Notes: generated by a model not told the origin, from the sequence alone. A stretch of DNA of 64,000 nt from CAWATZ01 sp963784995 (GCA_963784995.1 CAWATZ010000004.1:682001-746000); one strand, 5' to 3'; counted from the stretch's first letter, positions 22,369-31,677 are shown. Numbers and translations are program-made.

Positions 22369-22445
22369 AACGGCGAGCGGCGCGGCGTCAGCCCGCCGGT
22401 AAGGGCTCCCAATACCGGCGGGCTGACGCCGCGCCGCTCGCCGTT
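22369..22445. repeat. Long intergenic hairpin, family A
   Basis: Arms AACGGCGAGCGGCGCGGCGT... and complement. The core is the same as the hairpin at 524-590. It lies just downstream of the glycine-rich surface protein gene and could terminate it. Confidence 0.85.
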
Positions 22446-22464
22446 CGGTTTGTGCTTACGACAT

Positions 22465-24789
22465 TCAGGAAAGCACGGAGATGGTCATGGTTTTGGGTGT
22501 GGGATCGAGATCAATGCCGCCGTTGGCCGTACCGCCGTCATCCTGCACCTGGAAGGTGAAGCTCGTGTACGGGTTGCCGACTGCGTTGGTCGCCGGAGTG
22601 AACACCAGCAAGCCGGCATTGATGTCGCTGACCGAGACAAATTGGCCAGCGGTAACCGCGACACCGTTGTCCGTAAGACTCCCTGCGCCGGGCAGCGTGG
22701 TGATCTTGACGGCCAGGAAGTTGTTCATCGGACTGTCATTGGGATCCGTGAAGCCGAAATTGCTGGTGCTGAACACGTAGGACGTGTTCTCCAGCGTGGC
22801 GACCGTGCCGTTGCTGCCACTCGGGGCCTGATTGACCCAGGTGACGTTGATGGTCATGGTCTGCGGGTTGGGATCGGTGTCGATGCCGCCATCCCAGGTG
22901 CCGCCGTCGTTCTGCACCTGGAAGGTGAAGCTGTCATAGGATGTGCCGCTGGTGTACGACACGGGCGTGTAAGCCAGCTTGCCGGCCGTGATGTCGCTGA
23001 CACTGACGTACTGTCCCGTGCTGACGCCGGTGCCGTTGTCGGTCAGGGTGCCGACACCGGGCAGCGTGGTGATCTCGACGGCCTGGAAGTTGGTTGCCGG
23101 CGAGTTGTTGGGATCGGTGAAGCCGAAGTCGCTGGTGCTGAACACGTAGGCCTGGTTCTCCAGCGTCGTCACCGTGTTGCTCGTCCCGACCGGGCCGCCA
23201 TTGACGTAGGAGAACTGGTCGGCCGTGGAGGTCGGCGAGGTACACACGGACGTGGTCACGGTGACATCGACGACGGTGCCGATCGGCTGGGCCGGCACGG
23301 TGGCTGTGATCGAGGTGTCGGAATTCACCGTTAACGAAGTGGCGGCCACGCTGCCGAAGGAAACTGCGGTCGCGCCAGTGAAGGACACGCCGGTAATAGT
23401 GACGGTGTAGCCACCACCTGAAGCACCGGAAGCGGAAGATACGCTGGAGACGACGGGGATCGCAGCGAATTGGCCAGCAGCTCCGCCACCGCCACCGCCA
23501 GCACCACCGACAAGGTAGTAGTCATCGCTGCTCAGGTTCTCCCAATCCGAGTAGGAGTTGGTGCCGGGTGTCCCATCCGGGAAGGAGCCGTCGTTGGTGA
23601 AGCTGCCGTATACGGCACCGGTGCCGCTGCCCTCGTAGCCGGTTCCGGAGAAGTCCACACCGTCGGCAGCGACCAGGATGAATGCCCCGCCGCCGCCACC
23701 GCCGAGGGCGGTTTGGTAGCCACCGGGGTTTCCGCCGCTACTCCCGCCGTTACCCCCTTTGCCACCGTTGCTGAACCCTCCCGGCTGCGCTCCTTCCACG
23801 TTGAGTGGGGCATCCGCCCCGCCGCCGCCACCACCGCCGCCTCCCAGTATGCCTTGGTTGCTTCGCCCGTTGGCACCATTGTTTCCCGCCTGCCCGTAGG
23901 TGCCAGAGCCTTTGCCGCCACTGCCGCCGCTAGGGTCTCCACTCGCATCGTTGCCGCCGCCGCCCACTGCACCGCCTTGGTTCGCCTTCTTGCCGGCCGG
24001 GCCTCCATCGGTTCCGTTGTTACCTCCATTTGCTCCATGTTTCCCTTTGCTCCCGGGTAGGCCGAGATTGATCCCGCCGCCCCCACCTCCGCCGCCACCG
24101 CCTAACCCGCTCCCATTTCCTCCGCCTCCACCTTGCCCACCCGCCGTTGAACTTCCACCAGGGCCGCCGTCGCCACCGCCAACGCCCGCCGAGCCTCCTG
24201 CACCACCTTGGCCACCTGAATCGCTCCCTGTAAGGTTGCTCGCGCCCCCGTCTCCGGGCGAGCCCTGCCGGACGTTGAGCGTGCCAGAGAACACGATCTC
24301 GCCCCCACTCGTATCGATCACCACCGCACCACCGCCGCCGCCACCTCCTCCCCCTCCACCGCCGATGTCGCCGTAACCGGCATTTCCCGCTTGCCCGTTC
24401 TGACCCGACAAATCGAGGTTGGCCGAGATAGAGACATTGCCGGTAGCGAGCAAGCCCAGTGAATTGCCCCCTGATGCCGTCACCGTCACATTGGAGTCCA
24501 AGGTGATGGTTGAGAAGTTGAACAGCATGGTGGTCTGTCCCGGGTCGGCATCGAGTACGCCGCCGCTTTGCCAGGAGCCACCATCGACTGAGTAGGTGCC
24601 GGTCGTCGTGTTGAAGGCCACACTCGTGGTCGGGTCAAGCACCCCAATGTTCCTGAAGGTGTGAAGGGAGACGGATTGATCCGGCCTTCCAACTCCTCCA
24701 ATACCAACCGTGGAGACTTCCGGAAAGGTTTAGACCCTCCCTCGTTCTCGCCACGCCTTGATCCAACTCCGCCAGGTTGAGAACAGCAT
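22465..24789 (-). CDS. Large glycine-rich surface protein with IPT/TIG and cadherin-like repeats (N-terminal frameshifts)
   Basis: The main frame (24642 to 22465) covers 725 residues. It has a glycine-rich domain with G8-G11 runs (GGGGGGGGGGGAVVIDTSGG and others), then an IPT/TIG fold (IPVVSSVSSASGASGGGYTVTITGVSFTGATAVSFGS). Two tandem cadherin-like units follow (ENQAYVFSTSDFGFTDPNNSPATNFQAVEITTLPGVGTL and its near copy). The likely true start is ATG 24789, after GGGAGG, giving MLFSTWRSWIKAWRERGR. Two one-base breaks, near 24735 and 24645, separate this from KPFRKSPRLVLEELEGRINPSPFTPSGTLG and from the main frame. LEELEGR near the N-terminus is typical of planctomycete exported surface proteins. 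Role: probably cell-surface adhesion or matrix; no enzymatic motif is seen. Confidence 0.75.
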
Positions 24790-24833
24790 CTGGAACCTCC
24801 CTTCAAGAGAAGAACAGGAACGGGTTGACCGAG

Positions 24834-25454
24834 TTACTTCTGATTGGCTCTTTTCACAATCTTGCCGCCCGGAAGCTTCCGCCACAGGAACGCCACATAA
24901 CGACCATCGTGATCGATGGCAACCACCTGAAATAGGACGTAAAAGTTATTCCCCTTCGTGTCCCGGACACGCTCAAGATAAACGTGACCTTCATGTGCGA
25001 CTCCATCCACCGTCAATCCGGGGTGGTCGATCGTGATATGGTCGAGCTGCGGGTTCTTTTCAAAATCAGCCTTGCCGAGATCGACAACAAGATTCAATTG
25101 ATTCACGACCATGTTTGTGTCGAAGCTGCTTTTCATGCCGCCATTTCCCCAGAGGAACTGCACGTTATTCCCGTGCTTTTCTGGGTCGGAGGTTTCATAA
25201 ATGAAACTGAAAGCAGACAGATCATAATCTCCCCTGGCGTAGGCTCGCGAGTGCAGCAGCACCAGCGGATACTTGGCTGCCAGTGCCTTGAGCTTGGCGT
25301 CCTTGGCGATCCTGGCGCGAACCTCTTGCTCCCACTCCTTCATCATGGGCACCGGCTTGTCCTCGGCACCGACCAAGGCAAGAGAATTGGCTGAAGCCGC
25401 TAATGACGCTAGCAATAGTGCAACAAGCCACCTCAGGGAAATCTTTGCGTGCAT
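24834..25454 (-). CDS. Secreted hypothetical protein, paralogue A of a tandem pair
   Basis: A 206-residue protein with signal peptide MHAKISLRWLVALLLASLAASANSLALVGA. The mature part begins EDKPVPMMKEWEQEVRARIAKDAKLKALAAKYPLVLLHSRAYARGDYDLSAFSFIYETSDPEKHGNNVQFLWGNGG. It continues NLVVDLGKADFEKNPQ and GHVYLERVRDTKGNNFYVLFQVVAIDHDGRYVAFLWRKLPGGKIVK. I recognise no named family. The adjacent gene on the same strand (25544-26147) is a clear paralogue, so the pair arose by tandem duplication. The middle and end look beta-rich, and the protein is likely periplasmic or surface-located. Confidence 0.75.
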   Translation of the reverse strand: MHAKISLRWLVALLLASLAASANSLALVGAEDKPVPMMKEWEQEVRARIAKDAKLKALAAKYPLVLLHSRAYARGDYDLSAFSFIYETSDPEKHGNNVQFLWGNGGMKSSFDTNMVVNQLNLVVDLGKADFEKNPQLDHITIDHPGLTVDGVAHEGHVYLERVRDTKGNNFYVLFQVVAIDHDGRYVAFLWRKLPGGKIVKRANQK

Positions 25455-25543
25455 GGTCTTTACCTCACCAAAGCAGACGACCAGGACTCAGATTGGGACA
25501 ACAATCGGTTGGTCTTAGCGATCAAGTTGCAGCAATGACAACC

Positions 25544-26147
25544 TCATTTGGGAGGATCTTTCACGATTTTCCCGCCGGGCAATATACGCCAGAGAAAAGC
25601 CACATACCGCCCTTCGGCATCCACGGTGACCAACTGAAACAGTATGTAAAAGTTGTTCTCATACGTATCGCGCAGCGCGCTCGAGGTACACGTGGCCTTC
25701 CGATGCGAATGCGATCTGGCCAAGTCCAGGATGATCCAGAGAGATCTTTCCGAGTTCCGGGGTTTTCTCGAAATCGGCCTTCCCCAGATCAACGAGCAGA
25801 TTGTGCTGGTTTATGAGCATGTTTGTTTGAATTCTGTTTTTTGCCCCACCATTACCCCACACGATCTGCACGTCGTTCCCGTGCTTTTCCGGGTCGGAGG
25901 TCTCGTAAATGAAACTGAAGGCAGAACGTCCGTACTGCCCACCAGAATAGTCCCGCGAGTGCAGCAGCACCAGCGGATACTTGGCTGCCAGTGCCTTGAG
26001 CTTGGCGTCCTTGGCGATCCTGGCACGCACCGCTTGCTCCCATTCCTTCATCATGGGCTTCGGCTTGTCCTCGGCGGCAATCCCGGCCCGCAGCCACCCC
26101 AGCCCGACGAAGCCCACCAAGCACAGCAACAACAGCTTCCGGAACAT
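25544..26147 (-). pseudogene. Secreted hypothetical protein, paralogue B, frameshifted
   Basis: Starts at ATG 26147 after GGGAGAGG, with signal peptide MFRKLLLLCLVGFVGLGWLRAGIAA. It shares EDKPxPMMKEWEQxVRARIAKDAKLKALAAKYPLVLLHSR and FSFIYETSDPEKHGN with the neighbour. After GHVYLERA the frame changes by two bases near 25670, in GCGCGCTGCGCG. The C-terminal part continues as LRDTYENNFYILFQLVTVDAEGRYVAFLWRILPGGKIVKDPPK, matching the end of paralogue A. Without repair the product would lack its last ~40 residues. The break lies in an alternating GC stretch, so replication slippage or sequencing error are both plausible. Confidence 0.75.
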
Positions 26148-26577
26148 GAACCTCTCCCTCAAACGGCGAAGCACTCGGCCAATCCCAGCACCAGACCCGG
26201 TTGCAGCGATCCGGTCCCGACGCCTCGCGGTTCAGTCAGGGATCTCTGCTACATCCATATTCAACTTTTCTCCCGCCGCGTTCCAGAAAAAAGCGAAAAA
26301 AACAATCGGCTTGCCAACCTGTACAAAAAATCAGAAACAAGGACTGGACAATCGCCAGACCATCGGCTACAATCAACACCACAGCAGCGGCAGCGAGCAT
26401 TCGTGCGCATTTTTCGGATGCTGTTTTGCCTTTCACCTGGCTGGATTGCAACCAGCCATCGCTGGTTCGGAGCTGCGAATACGGCCAAGATGGCCGTGGC
26501 ACAAGACCTGTCAAGAACCCAGCCCAATCCCTTGCAAGACGCGACAGATTGTCCCCTGAGCCGAAGGAGCCTCAGCA

Positions 26578-27209
26578 ATGAACCGACAAGCCTTGTCGAG
26601 TACGTCTCTCCCGTGGGTGTCGAAGAATGAACCTCCAAACCCAGAAGAGATTGGCCTGGCGTTGAACGGCTTGAAGCGCGATCTTTGTCTGCTGGCAAGG
26701 AAGCTGCTTCCCCTGGATCTCTCGTCCAAGGCGGATCCGGAGGACCTGGTACAGGAGGCGTTTGCTGAAGCCATTCGCACTTTCGAGCGCTTTAGCGGTA
26801 CGAACCCGGAAGACTTGCTCGGCTGGGTTGGCGGCATTCTGCGGCACGTGGTGGCCAACTTCGCCAAGGCCTTCCGAAGGCAAAAGCGGCACTCAGGCCG
26901 GGAACGTTCCTTGGAGGTTGCCCTGGCGGCGGGTGTCTCCGAGCCGCCGAGCCGCGAACCCGCACCCGAATCCTATTTGTGGTACTGTGAAGAGATTGCC
27001 CTTCCTCTCCTGGTTTCGATTTTCCTCCTGGAGGAGTTCGTTGGAGGATCCATCACCGAGGTTTTCGTCCAGCATTACCGCTGCAAGCGATCCTTTGAGG
27101 ATATCGCCAAGGACATGGGCATTTCCAGGAGCATGCCCACCGCTTGTGGAAAGAGGCCCTTGTCAATCTCAAGTCCGCCATATGGCCTTTAGTTGAGTGC
27201 CTGGCGTGA
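26578..27209 (+). CDS. ECF-type RNA polymerase sigma factor (C-terminal frameshift)
   Basis: About 210 residues. Region 2 reads GLKRDLCLLARKLLPLDLSSKADPEDLVQEAFAEAIRTFERFSGTNPEDLLGWVGGILRHVVANFAKAFRR, with the DPEDLVQEAF core of planctomycete ECF factors. Region 4 is LLEEFVGGSITEVFVQHYRCKRSFEDIAKDMGISRSM. A missing base at about 27135 shifts the recognition helix. In the corrected frame it continues AHRLWKEALVNLKSAIWPLVECLA and stops at 27209; uncorrected, the frame ends at 27192 with an unrelated tail. The factor would direct RNA polymerase to a small regulon. No anti-sigma gene is adjacent. The start at 26578 is the first ATG before the conserved part and has no clear ribosome site. Confidence 0.8.
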
Positions 27210-27330
27210 GGTAGTAGTTGACGCCAGCCCCATCTTGCGGTTTGATCGAGAGCAGGAACACCATCGATCTGAACTGCGACCTCGGCGAGGTCAAAGAAAT
27301 CGCTGGCACTGGGGCACTGTCCGGCAGCGC

Positions 27331-27555
27331 GCAAAAAAAGAGAGGCGATGGCCAGGGAGCCACGCCTCTTCTTTATGGGAACGGCCAAGTGTTTGGCCGG
27401 CTTAGGGGACGTCCTTCTCCTGGGGGGTGGAAAGATCCTCTTCCTCCGGTCCCAGCCGGTAGGTTCCATTCATCCAGCGCCCCAGGTCGATCTGCTTGCA
27501 ACGCTTGCTGCAAAACGGAAAGTAGGGCAAATCCTTGATACTCTCCGCCGTCAGC
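27331..27555. repeat. Source copy of a ~225-base direct repeat (other copy 21774-21996)
   Basis: The two stretches differ at only a few positions (for example CCATGCCCC against CCAGCGCCCC). This copy lies at the 3' end of the intact yacG and its flank, so it is the likely donor. The copies are 5.6 kb apart in the same orientation. Confidence 0.85.
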
Positions 27556-27605
27556 CGCGTTTCACAGATCGGGCAGGACAACTGTATCATCGGAATTTCA
27601 CCCAT
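27402..27605 (-). CDS. yacG: YacG-like zinc-binding DNA gyrase inhibitor
   Basis: A small protein (62-67 residues) with the YacG zinc knuckle: CPICETRLTAESIKDLPYFPFCSKRCKQIDLGRWMNGTYRLG. Four cysteines (CPIC and CSKRC) bind zinc, and the PFCSKRCKQIDLGRW stretch is the family signature. In E. coli YacG binds GyrB and blocks DNA binding by gyrase. ATG 27605 overlaps the fmdB stop (GATGGGTGA), and ATG 27590 is an alternative, so translation is probably coupled to fmdB. The 3' two thirds are duplicated at 21774-21996. Confidence 0.88.
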   Translation of the reverse strand: MGEIPMIQLSCPICETRLTAESIKDLPYFPFCSKRCKQIDLGRWMNGTYRLGPEEEDLSTPQEKDVP

Positions 27606-27924
27606 CAGACTTGGACGTTTCCGGCGCGCTTTTTTTGCCGGCCTCACCTGAGCCGCCGGCAGTCGTGCCGTTTGTGCCGCTTGTGCCGCTTGACGTGCCC
27701 TTCGATTCGGTCTCGGCCTTGGCCGCGGCCTTGTACGAGTCGCTGCGGTAATCGGTCTCGTAAAAGCCCGAGCCCTTGAACAGCACCGCCGCACCGGTGC
27801 CGAACAGCCGCCGCAGCTTCTCGGTCTGGCATTTCGGGCAAACTTTCAGCGGCTCCTCGCTGAAATACTGGAACTCCTCGAAGCGATGGCCGCAGCCATC
27901 GCACTGGTAGTCATAGGTTGGCAT
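27598..27924 (-). CDS. FmdB-family zinc ribbon protein
   Basis: A 108-residue protein starting MPTYDYQCDGCGHRFEEFQYFSEEPLKVCPKCQTEKLRRLFGTGAAVLFKGSGFYETDYRS. The paired CDGC and CPKC form the zinc ribbon of the FmdB/putative regulatory family, and the GSGFYETDYR motif is characteristic. The tail is a low-complexity Gly/Ser/Thr/Lys stretch. FmdB proteins were once linked to formamidase expression, but their role is not settled. It is the penultimate gene of the chaperone cluster, 32 bases after grpE, and overlaps yacG. Confidence 0.9.
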   Translation of the reverse strand: MPTYDYQCDGCGHRFEEFQYFSEEPLKVCPKCQTEKLRRLFGTGAAVLFKGSGFYETDYRSDSYKAAAKAETESKGTSSGTSGTNGTTAGGSGEAGKKSAPETSKSDG

Positions 27925-27956
27925 GGCGAACCTCTTTCTCTGGGTAAGCGCTGACG

Positions 27957-28517
27957 TCAGGATGGCGTGGTCTGCGGGGCCGCCACGCTCACGATCACTC
28001 GTGCCGGCCGCAGGACCCGCTCGTGAATCATGAAACCATTTTCCAGCACCTGCAAGACCGTCATGGGCGGGTAGTCGGCGCTGGGCTGCTGCATGACGGC
28101 CTCGTGCAGGTTGGGATCGAACGGCTTGCCCTGGGCCTGAATCGGCGTGATGCCGTGGCGGCGCAGGGCGTCGAGCAGCTGACTCTGCACCATCGCCACG
28201 CCCTGGACCAGGGGGCCTTTTTCGCCGGCCTTGCGTGCTTCGACCACGGCGCGGTCCAGGTTGTCCAGGGCGGCGAGCAGGTCCCTGGCCAGGGGCAAGT
28301 GAGCGTAGAGCTGTTCCTGGGCCCGTTCGCGCTGCTGCCGTTTCTGGTAGTTCTCGAAGTCGGCCCGGGTCCGCAACGCCAGGTCGCGGAACCGGTCCCG
28401 GTCCTGTTCGGCCGACTCCGCCCGGGCCTTGAGGACCTCGATGTCACTGGGCGATGCCTGGCTCGTGCCCGACTGACCCGGGCCGTTCTTCTCGGGAGCA
28501 GGATTGGGTTCCGCCAT
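27957..28517 (-). CDS. grpE: Nucleotide exchange factor GrpE
   Basis: A 186-residue GrpE. The N-terminal coiled coil (VLKARAESAEQDRDRFRDLALRTRADFENYQKRQQRERAQ) leads to LPLARDLLAALDNLDRAV. The beta wing ends in GKPFDPNLHEAVMQQPSADYPPMTVLQVLENGFMIHERVLRPARVIVS, which holds the family signature. GrpE releases ADP from DnaK. No dnaK is in the window, although dnaJ lies just upstream. ATG 28517 is preceded by GGAGG at good spacing; an earlier ATG at 28532 is less likely. A 128-base hairpin separates it from dnaJ. Confidence 0.94.
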   Translation of the reverse strand: MAEPNPAPEKNGPGQSGTSQASPSDIEVLKARAESAEQDRDRFRDLALRTRADFENYQKRQQRERAQEQLYAHLPLARDLLAALDNLDRAVVEARKAGEKGPLVQGVAMVQSQLLDALRRHGITPIQAQGKPFDPNLHEAVMQQPSADYPPMTVLQVLENGFMIHERVLRPARVIVSVAAPQTTPS

Positions 28518-28539
28518 GGGACAAGCCTCCACCTCTTTT

Positions 28540-28667
28540 CGACCCCTGCCGGCTTGCCCGGCAGGTGAAGAAGGTCAACAGCTAGAAACGACGGAAAAAA
28601 GCGTTCTTCTCCCTTTCCCTTCTAGCCAGTGACCTGCTTCACCTGCCGGGCAAGCCGGCAGGGGTCG
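28540..28667. repeat. Long intergenic hairpin, family D
   Basis: Arms CGACCCCTGCCGGCTTGCCC... and complement enclose about 66 bases that also pair partly (GGTCAACAGCTAGAA against TTCTAGCCAGTGACC). A second copy is at 44204-44332 with a different centre. It lies between dnaJ and grpE and could attenuate readthrough in the chaperone transcript. Confidence 0.85.
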
Positions 28668-28674
28668 AACAGTA

Positions 28675-29799
28675 TTACTTCTCCGCGGGGTTGGTGCTGA
28701 AAAACTCCTTGACCCGGTCCAGCCAGCTCTTGCGTTCCGGCGGGGTGTTCTTGCCGTCCAGCTCGCCCAGCTCCCGCAGCAACTCCTCTTGCCGCTTGGT
28801 CAGGTTCCGCGGCGTGACCAGCTTCACGTGGACAATCAGGTCGCCGGTCCGACCGCCGCGCACGTGCGGCATGCCGCGACCCGCCAGCCGAAGCTCGTCG
28901 CCGCTCTGCATGCCCCGCGGCAGGGTCGTGCTGATCATCTTCCCTTCCAGCGTCGGCACCTCGACCGAACCACCGAGGGCGGCCTGGCTGAAGGTGATTG
29001 GTAATTCACAGTGCAAATCCTGCGCCTCGCGGGCAAAGAGCGGATGGCGGCGCACCCGGATGACGCAGTACAGGTCGCCGGGAGGCGCTCCCGGACTGCC
29101 GGGTTCGCCCTCGCCGGTCAGCCGGATGCTCATGTCGCTGTCCACGCCCGGCGGAATGTTCACCTCCAGCGCGCGCGTGACCTGCACGCGCCCTGCCCCG
29201 CGGCAGTTCGGGCACGGGTCGGTAATCACTGAGCCCCGACCGCCGCAGGCGCCGCAGGTCTGCTGGATGCGGAAGAAACCCTGTCCTTGAATCACCACGC
29301 CGTGACCACCACAACGCCGGCAGGTACCCGGCTGGGAGCCCGGTTTGCTGCCACCGCCCCGGCACTCCTGGCAGACTTCCTCGCGCGGGATTTGCAGCGT
29401 CTTCTTGACGCCCCTGTACGCTTCGATGAGATCGATCTCCAGCGCCAGTTGCAGGTCGCGACCCGGCTGGGGACCACGACGCCGCCGACCGCCCCCGAAA
29501 ACGCCACCGAACAGCTCGCCGAACAGGTCCATCACGTCGTCGGCACTGCTGAAGTTCGGCATCGCCGTGCCTTCCAGACCGGCATGGCCGAAACGATCGT
29601 AACGCTGCCGTTTCTCCGGATCACGGAGGACCTCGTACGCCTCGGCCGCCTCCTTGAACTTGGCGTCCGCCTCGGCGTCGCCGACGTTGCGATCGGGGTG
29701 ATACTGCATGGCCAGCTTGCGATAGGCCTTCTTGATGTCCTCGTCGGACGCCTCCCGGGTGACCCCAAGGACCTCGTAGTAATCCCGCTTGCTGGCCAC
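28675..29799 (-). CDS. dnaJ: Chaperone DnaJ
   Basis: A 374-residue type I J-protein. The J domain is DYYEVLGVTREASDEDIKKAYRKLAMQYHPDRN with the HPD motif. A short G/F region precedes FGELFGGVFGGGRRRRG. Four zinc-finger repeats follow: CQECRGGG, CRRCGGHG, CGACGGRG and CPNCRGAG. The C-terminal substrate-binding domains include DLYCVIRVRRHPLF and LGGSVEVPTLEGKM. It stimulates DnaK ATPase and delivers substrates. I chose GTG 29799 (VASKRDYYE), six to seven bases after GGAG, instead of an upstream ATG that would add an unrelated tail read through a hairpin. Confidence 0.95.
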   Translation of the reverse strand: MASKRDYYEVLGVTREASDEDIKKAYRKLAMQYHPDRNVGDAEADAKFKEAAEAYEVLRDPEKRQRYDRFGHAGLEGTAMPNFSSADDVMDLFGELFGGVFGGGRRRRGPQPGRDLQLALEIDLIEAYRGVKKTLQIPREEVCQECRGGGSKPGSQPGTCRRCGGHGVVIQGQGFFRIQQTCGACGGRGSVITDPCPNCRGAGRVQVTRALEVNIPPGVDSDMSIRLTGEGEPGSPGAPPGDLYCVIRVRRHPLFAREAQDLHCELPITFSQAALGGSVEVPTLEGKMISTTLPRGMQSGDELRLAGRGMPHVRGGRTGDLIVHVKLVTPRNLTKRQEELLRELGELDGKNTPPERKSWLDRVKEFFSTNPAEK

Positions 29800-29830
29800 T
29801 TGCGCTCTCCTGAAGGAGCGGCGTTTTCTC

Positions 29831-29892
29831 CCAGAGTAGCCATCACGCTCCGCGTGATGCATCCATCACGCGGAGCGTGATGGCTACTCTGG
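29831..29892. repeat. Long intergenic hairpin, family B
   Basis: Arms CCAGAGTAGCCATCACGCTC... and complement are perfect over about 28 bases. It is related to 3285-3343 and sits between groEL1 and dnaJ. Confidence 0.85.
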
Positions 29893-29915
29893 AGAGAAAG
29901 ACTGCTCCCGTCTTG

Positions 29916-31544
29916 TTACCGGATGGCGCCTTGCACCTTGCTGCCAGGCTCCTCCTCGTCGATCTTGGTGATCATCACTTCCGTGGTGAGCATCAGACCG
30001 GCGATGCTGGCCGCGTTCTGCAAGGCCGAGCGAGTGACCTTGGTCGGGTCCACAATGCCCGCCTGGAACATGTCCACGTAATCGCCCGTATTGGCATTAT
30101 AGCCAATGTTCGGCGACTGCTGACCGTGAACCTTGACCTCGTCGGCCACAACGGCGCCATCGACGCCGGAGTTCTCGGCGATGGTCCGGACCGGCTTCTC
30201 CAGGGCCCGCACCACGATCTCCGCCCCCAGCTTCTCGTCGCCTTTCAGCGCCCCGGCAGCATACTCGGCGGCGGGGATACACCGCAGCAGAGCCGTGCCA
30301 CCGCCGGCGACAATGCCCTCGGCCACGGCCGCCCGGGTGGCGTGCAGCGCGTCCTCGACCCGGCCCTTGGTCTGCTTCATCTCGGCCTCGGTGGCGGCCC
30401 CGACCTTGATGATGGCCACGCCGCCGGTCAGCTTGGCCAGCCGCTCGCTGAACTTCTCCTTGTCGTACTCGCTCTCGGTCTGCTCCATCTGGGCCCGGAT
30501 CTGCTCGATCCGTTTCTGGATGTCGGCCTTCTTGCCGACACCGTCGATGATGGTCGTGCTTTCCTTCTCGACCTTCACCAGCTTGGCCTGGCCCAGCTGC
30601 GACAGCTGGACGTTCTCCAGCTTCAGCCCCAGATCTTCGCTGATGAACTGGCCGCCGGTCAAGATCGCAATGTCGCCCATCATCGCCTTGCGGCGGTCGC
30701 CGAAGCCCGGCGCCTTGACCGCACACACCGCCAGACCGCCTCGCAGCTTGTTGATCACCAGCGCCGCCAGGGCCTCGCTCTCGACGTCCTCGGCGATGAT
30801 CAGCAAGGGCCGGTGCTGGGCGTCCTGGACCACCTTCTCCAGCAGAGGCAGCAGGTCGCGGACGTTGGAAATCTTCTTCTCGTGGATCAGGATCAGGCAG
30901 TTCTCCAGCTCGCAGGTCATGTCCTGGGTGGTGATGAAATAGGGCGAGATGAAGCCCTTGTCGAACTGCATGCCCTTGACGAAGTCCAGCGTGGTCTCGC
31001 TGGTCTTGCCTTCCTCGACGGTGATGACGCCATCCTTGCCGACCTTGTCAAACGCGTCGGCCATGATGCCGCCGATGACGTCGTCGTTGTTGGCGCTGAT
31101 GGCCGCCACCTGCTTCAGCTCGTCCTTGGTGGACAGCTGCTTGGACATCTTCTCCAGCGACTCGACCACGGCCTCGACGGCCCTGTCCACGCCGCGCTTG
31201 ACCGCCATCGGGTTGGCGCCGGCGGTGATGTTGCGCAGCCCTTCCTGATAGATCGACAGGGCCAGGATGGTCGCCGTGGTGGTGCCGTCGCCGGCCACGT
31301 CGCTGGTCTTCTGGGCCACGGCATTGACCAGCTTGGCCCCCATGTTCTCGAACGGGTCCGGCAGATCGATCTCCTTGCTGACCGTGACGCCGTCCTTGGT
31401 CACCGTCGGACCGCCGAAGCTCTTGTCGAGAATGACGTTGCGTCCGGTCGGTCCCAGGGTAATGCCCACCGCGTGGGCCAGCTTGTCCGCGCCGGCCAGC
31501 AGCTTCTTGCGGGCCTCGTCGGTGTACAGGAGTTGTTTTGCCAT
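29916..31544 (-). CDS. groEL: 60-kDa chaperonin GroEL, copy 1
   Basis: A 542-residue group I chaperonin. MAKQLLYTDEARKKLLAGADKLAHAVGITLGPTGRNVILDKSFGGPTVTKDGVTV gives the ATP-binding start, and DVAGDGTTTATILA the catalytic aspartate loop. The apical domain contains RGFISPYF-like KGFISPYFITTQDMTCELE, and ATRAAVAEGIVAGGGTALLR is the C-terminal signature. The protein ends KIDEEEPGSKVQGAIR and lacks the flexible GGM tail found on copy 2. It lies directly downstream of groES, so it is probably the partner of that co-chaperonin. ATG 31544 starts the conserved sequence; the upstream in-frame extension is hairpin DNA. Confidence 0.96.
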   Translation of the reverse strand: MAKQLLYTDEARKKLLAGADKLAHAVGITLGPTGRNVILDKSFGGPTVTKDGVTVSKEIDLPDPFENMGAKLVNAVAQKTSDVAGDGTTTATILALSIYQEGLRNITAGANPMAVKRGVDRAVEAVVESLEKMSKQLSTKDELKQVAAISANNDDVIGGIMADAFDKVGKDGVITVEEGKTSETTLDFVKGMQFDKGFISPYFITTQDMTCELENCLILIHEKKISNVRDLLPLLEKVVQDAQHRPLLIIAEDVESEALAALVINKLRGGLAVCAVKAPGFGDRRKAMMGDIAILTGGQFISEDLGLKLENVQLSQLGQAKLVKVEKESTTIIDGVGKKADIQKRIEQIRAQMEQTESEYDKEKFSERLAKLTGGVAIIKVGAATEAEMKQTKGRVEDALHATRAAVAEGIVAGGGTALLRCIPAAEYAAGALKGDEKLGAEIVVRALEKPVRTIAENSGVDGAVVADEVKVHGQQSPNIGYNANTGDYVDMFQAGIVDPTKVTRSALQNAASIAGLMLTTEVMITKIDEEEPGSKVQGAIR

Positions 31545-31585
31545 CGTGCGTATGTCTCCAGATTGAGGTTCTGTTGGGGCATGTT

Positions 31586-31667
31586 CTGTTGGGCACGGTC
31601 TCCCGACCGTGCCCCGTCGCGGACCGCAGGTCTCCCGTACCAGAGCGGGGAGACCGTGCCCCAACAG
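31586..31667. repeat. Long intergenic hairpin
   Basis: Arms CTGTTGGGGCACGGTCTCCC-like (left starts CTGTTGGGCACGGTCTCCCG) and complement enclose about 40 bases between groES and groEL1. No second copy was seen in this window. Confidence 0.8.
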
Positions 31668-31677
31668 GGAACCGGGG

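Noticed and set aside
23460..24380. Long plus-strand proline-rich frames
   Set aside because: These are the antisense of the glycine-rich surface protein; GGC runs read as proline or alanine on the other strand.
27209..27401. Minus-strand frames between the sigma factor and yacG
   Set aside because: Short, without ribosome sites, and partly inside the duplicated yacG flank.
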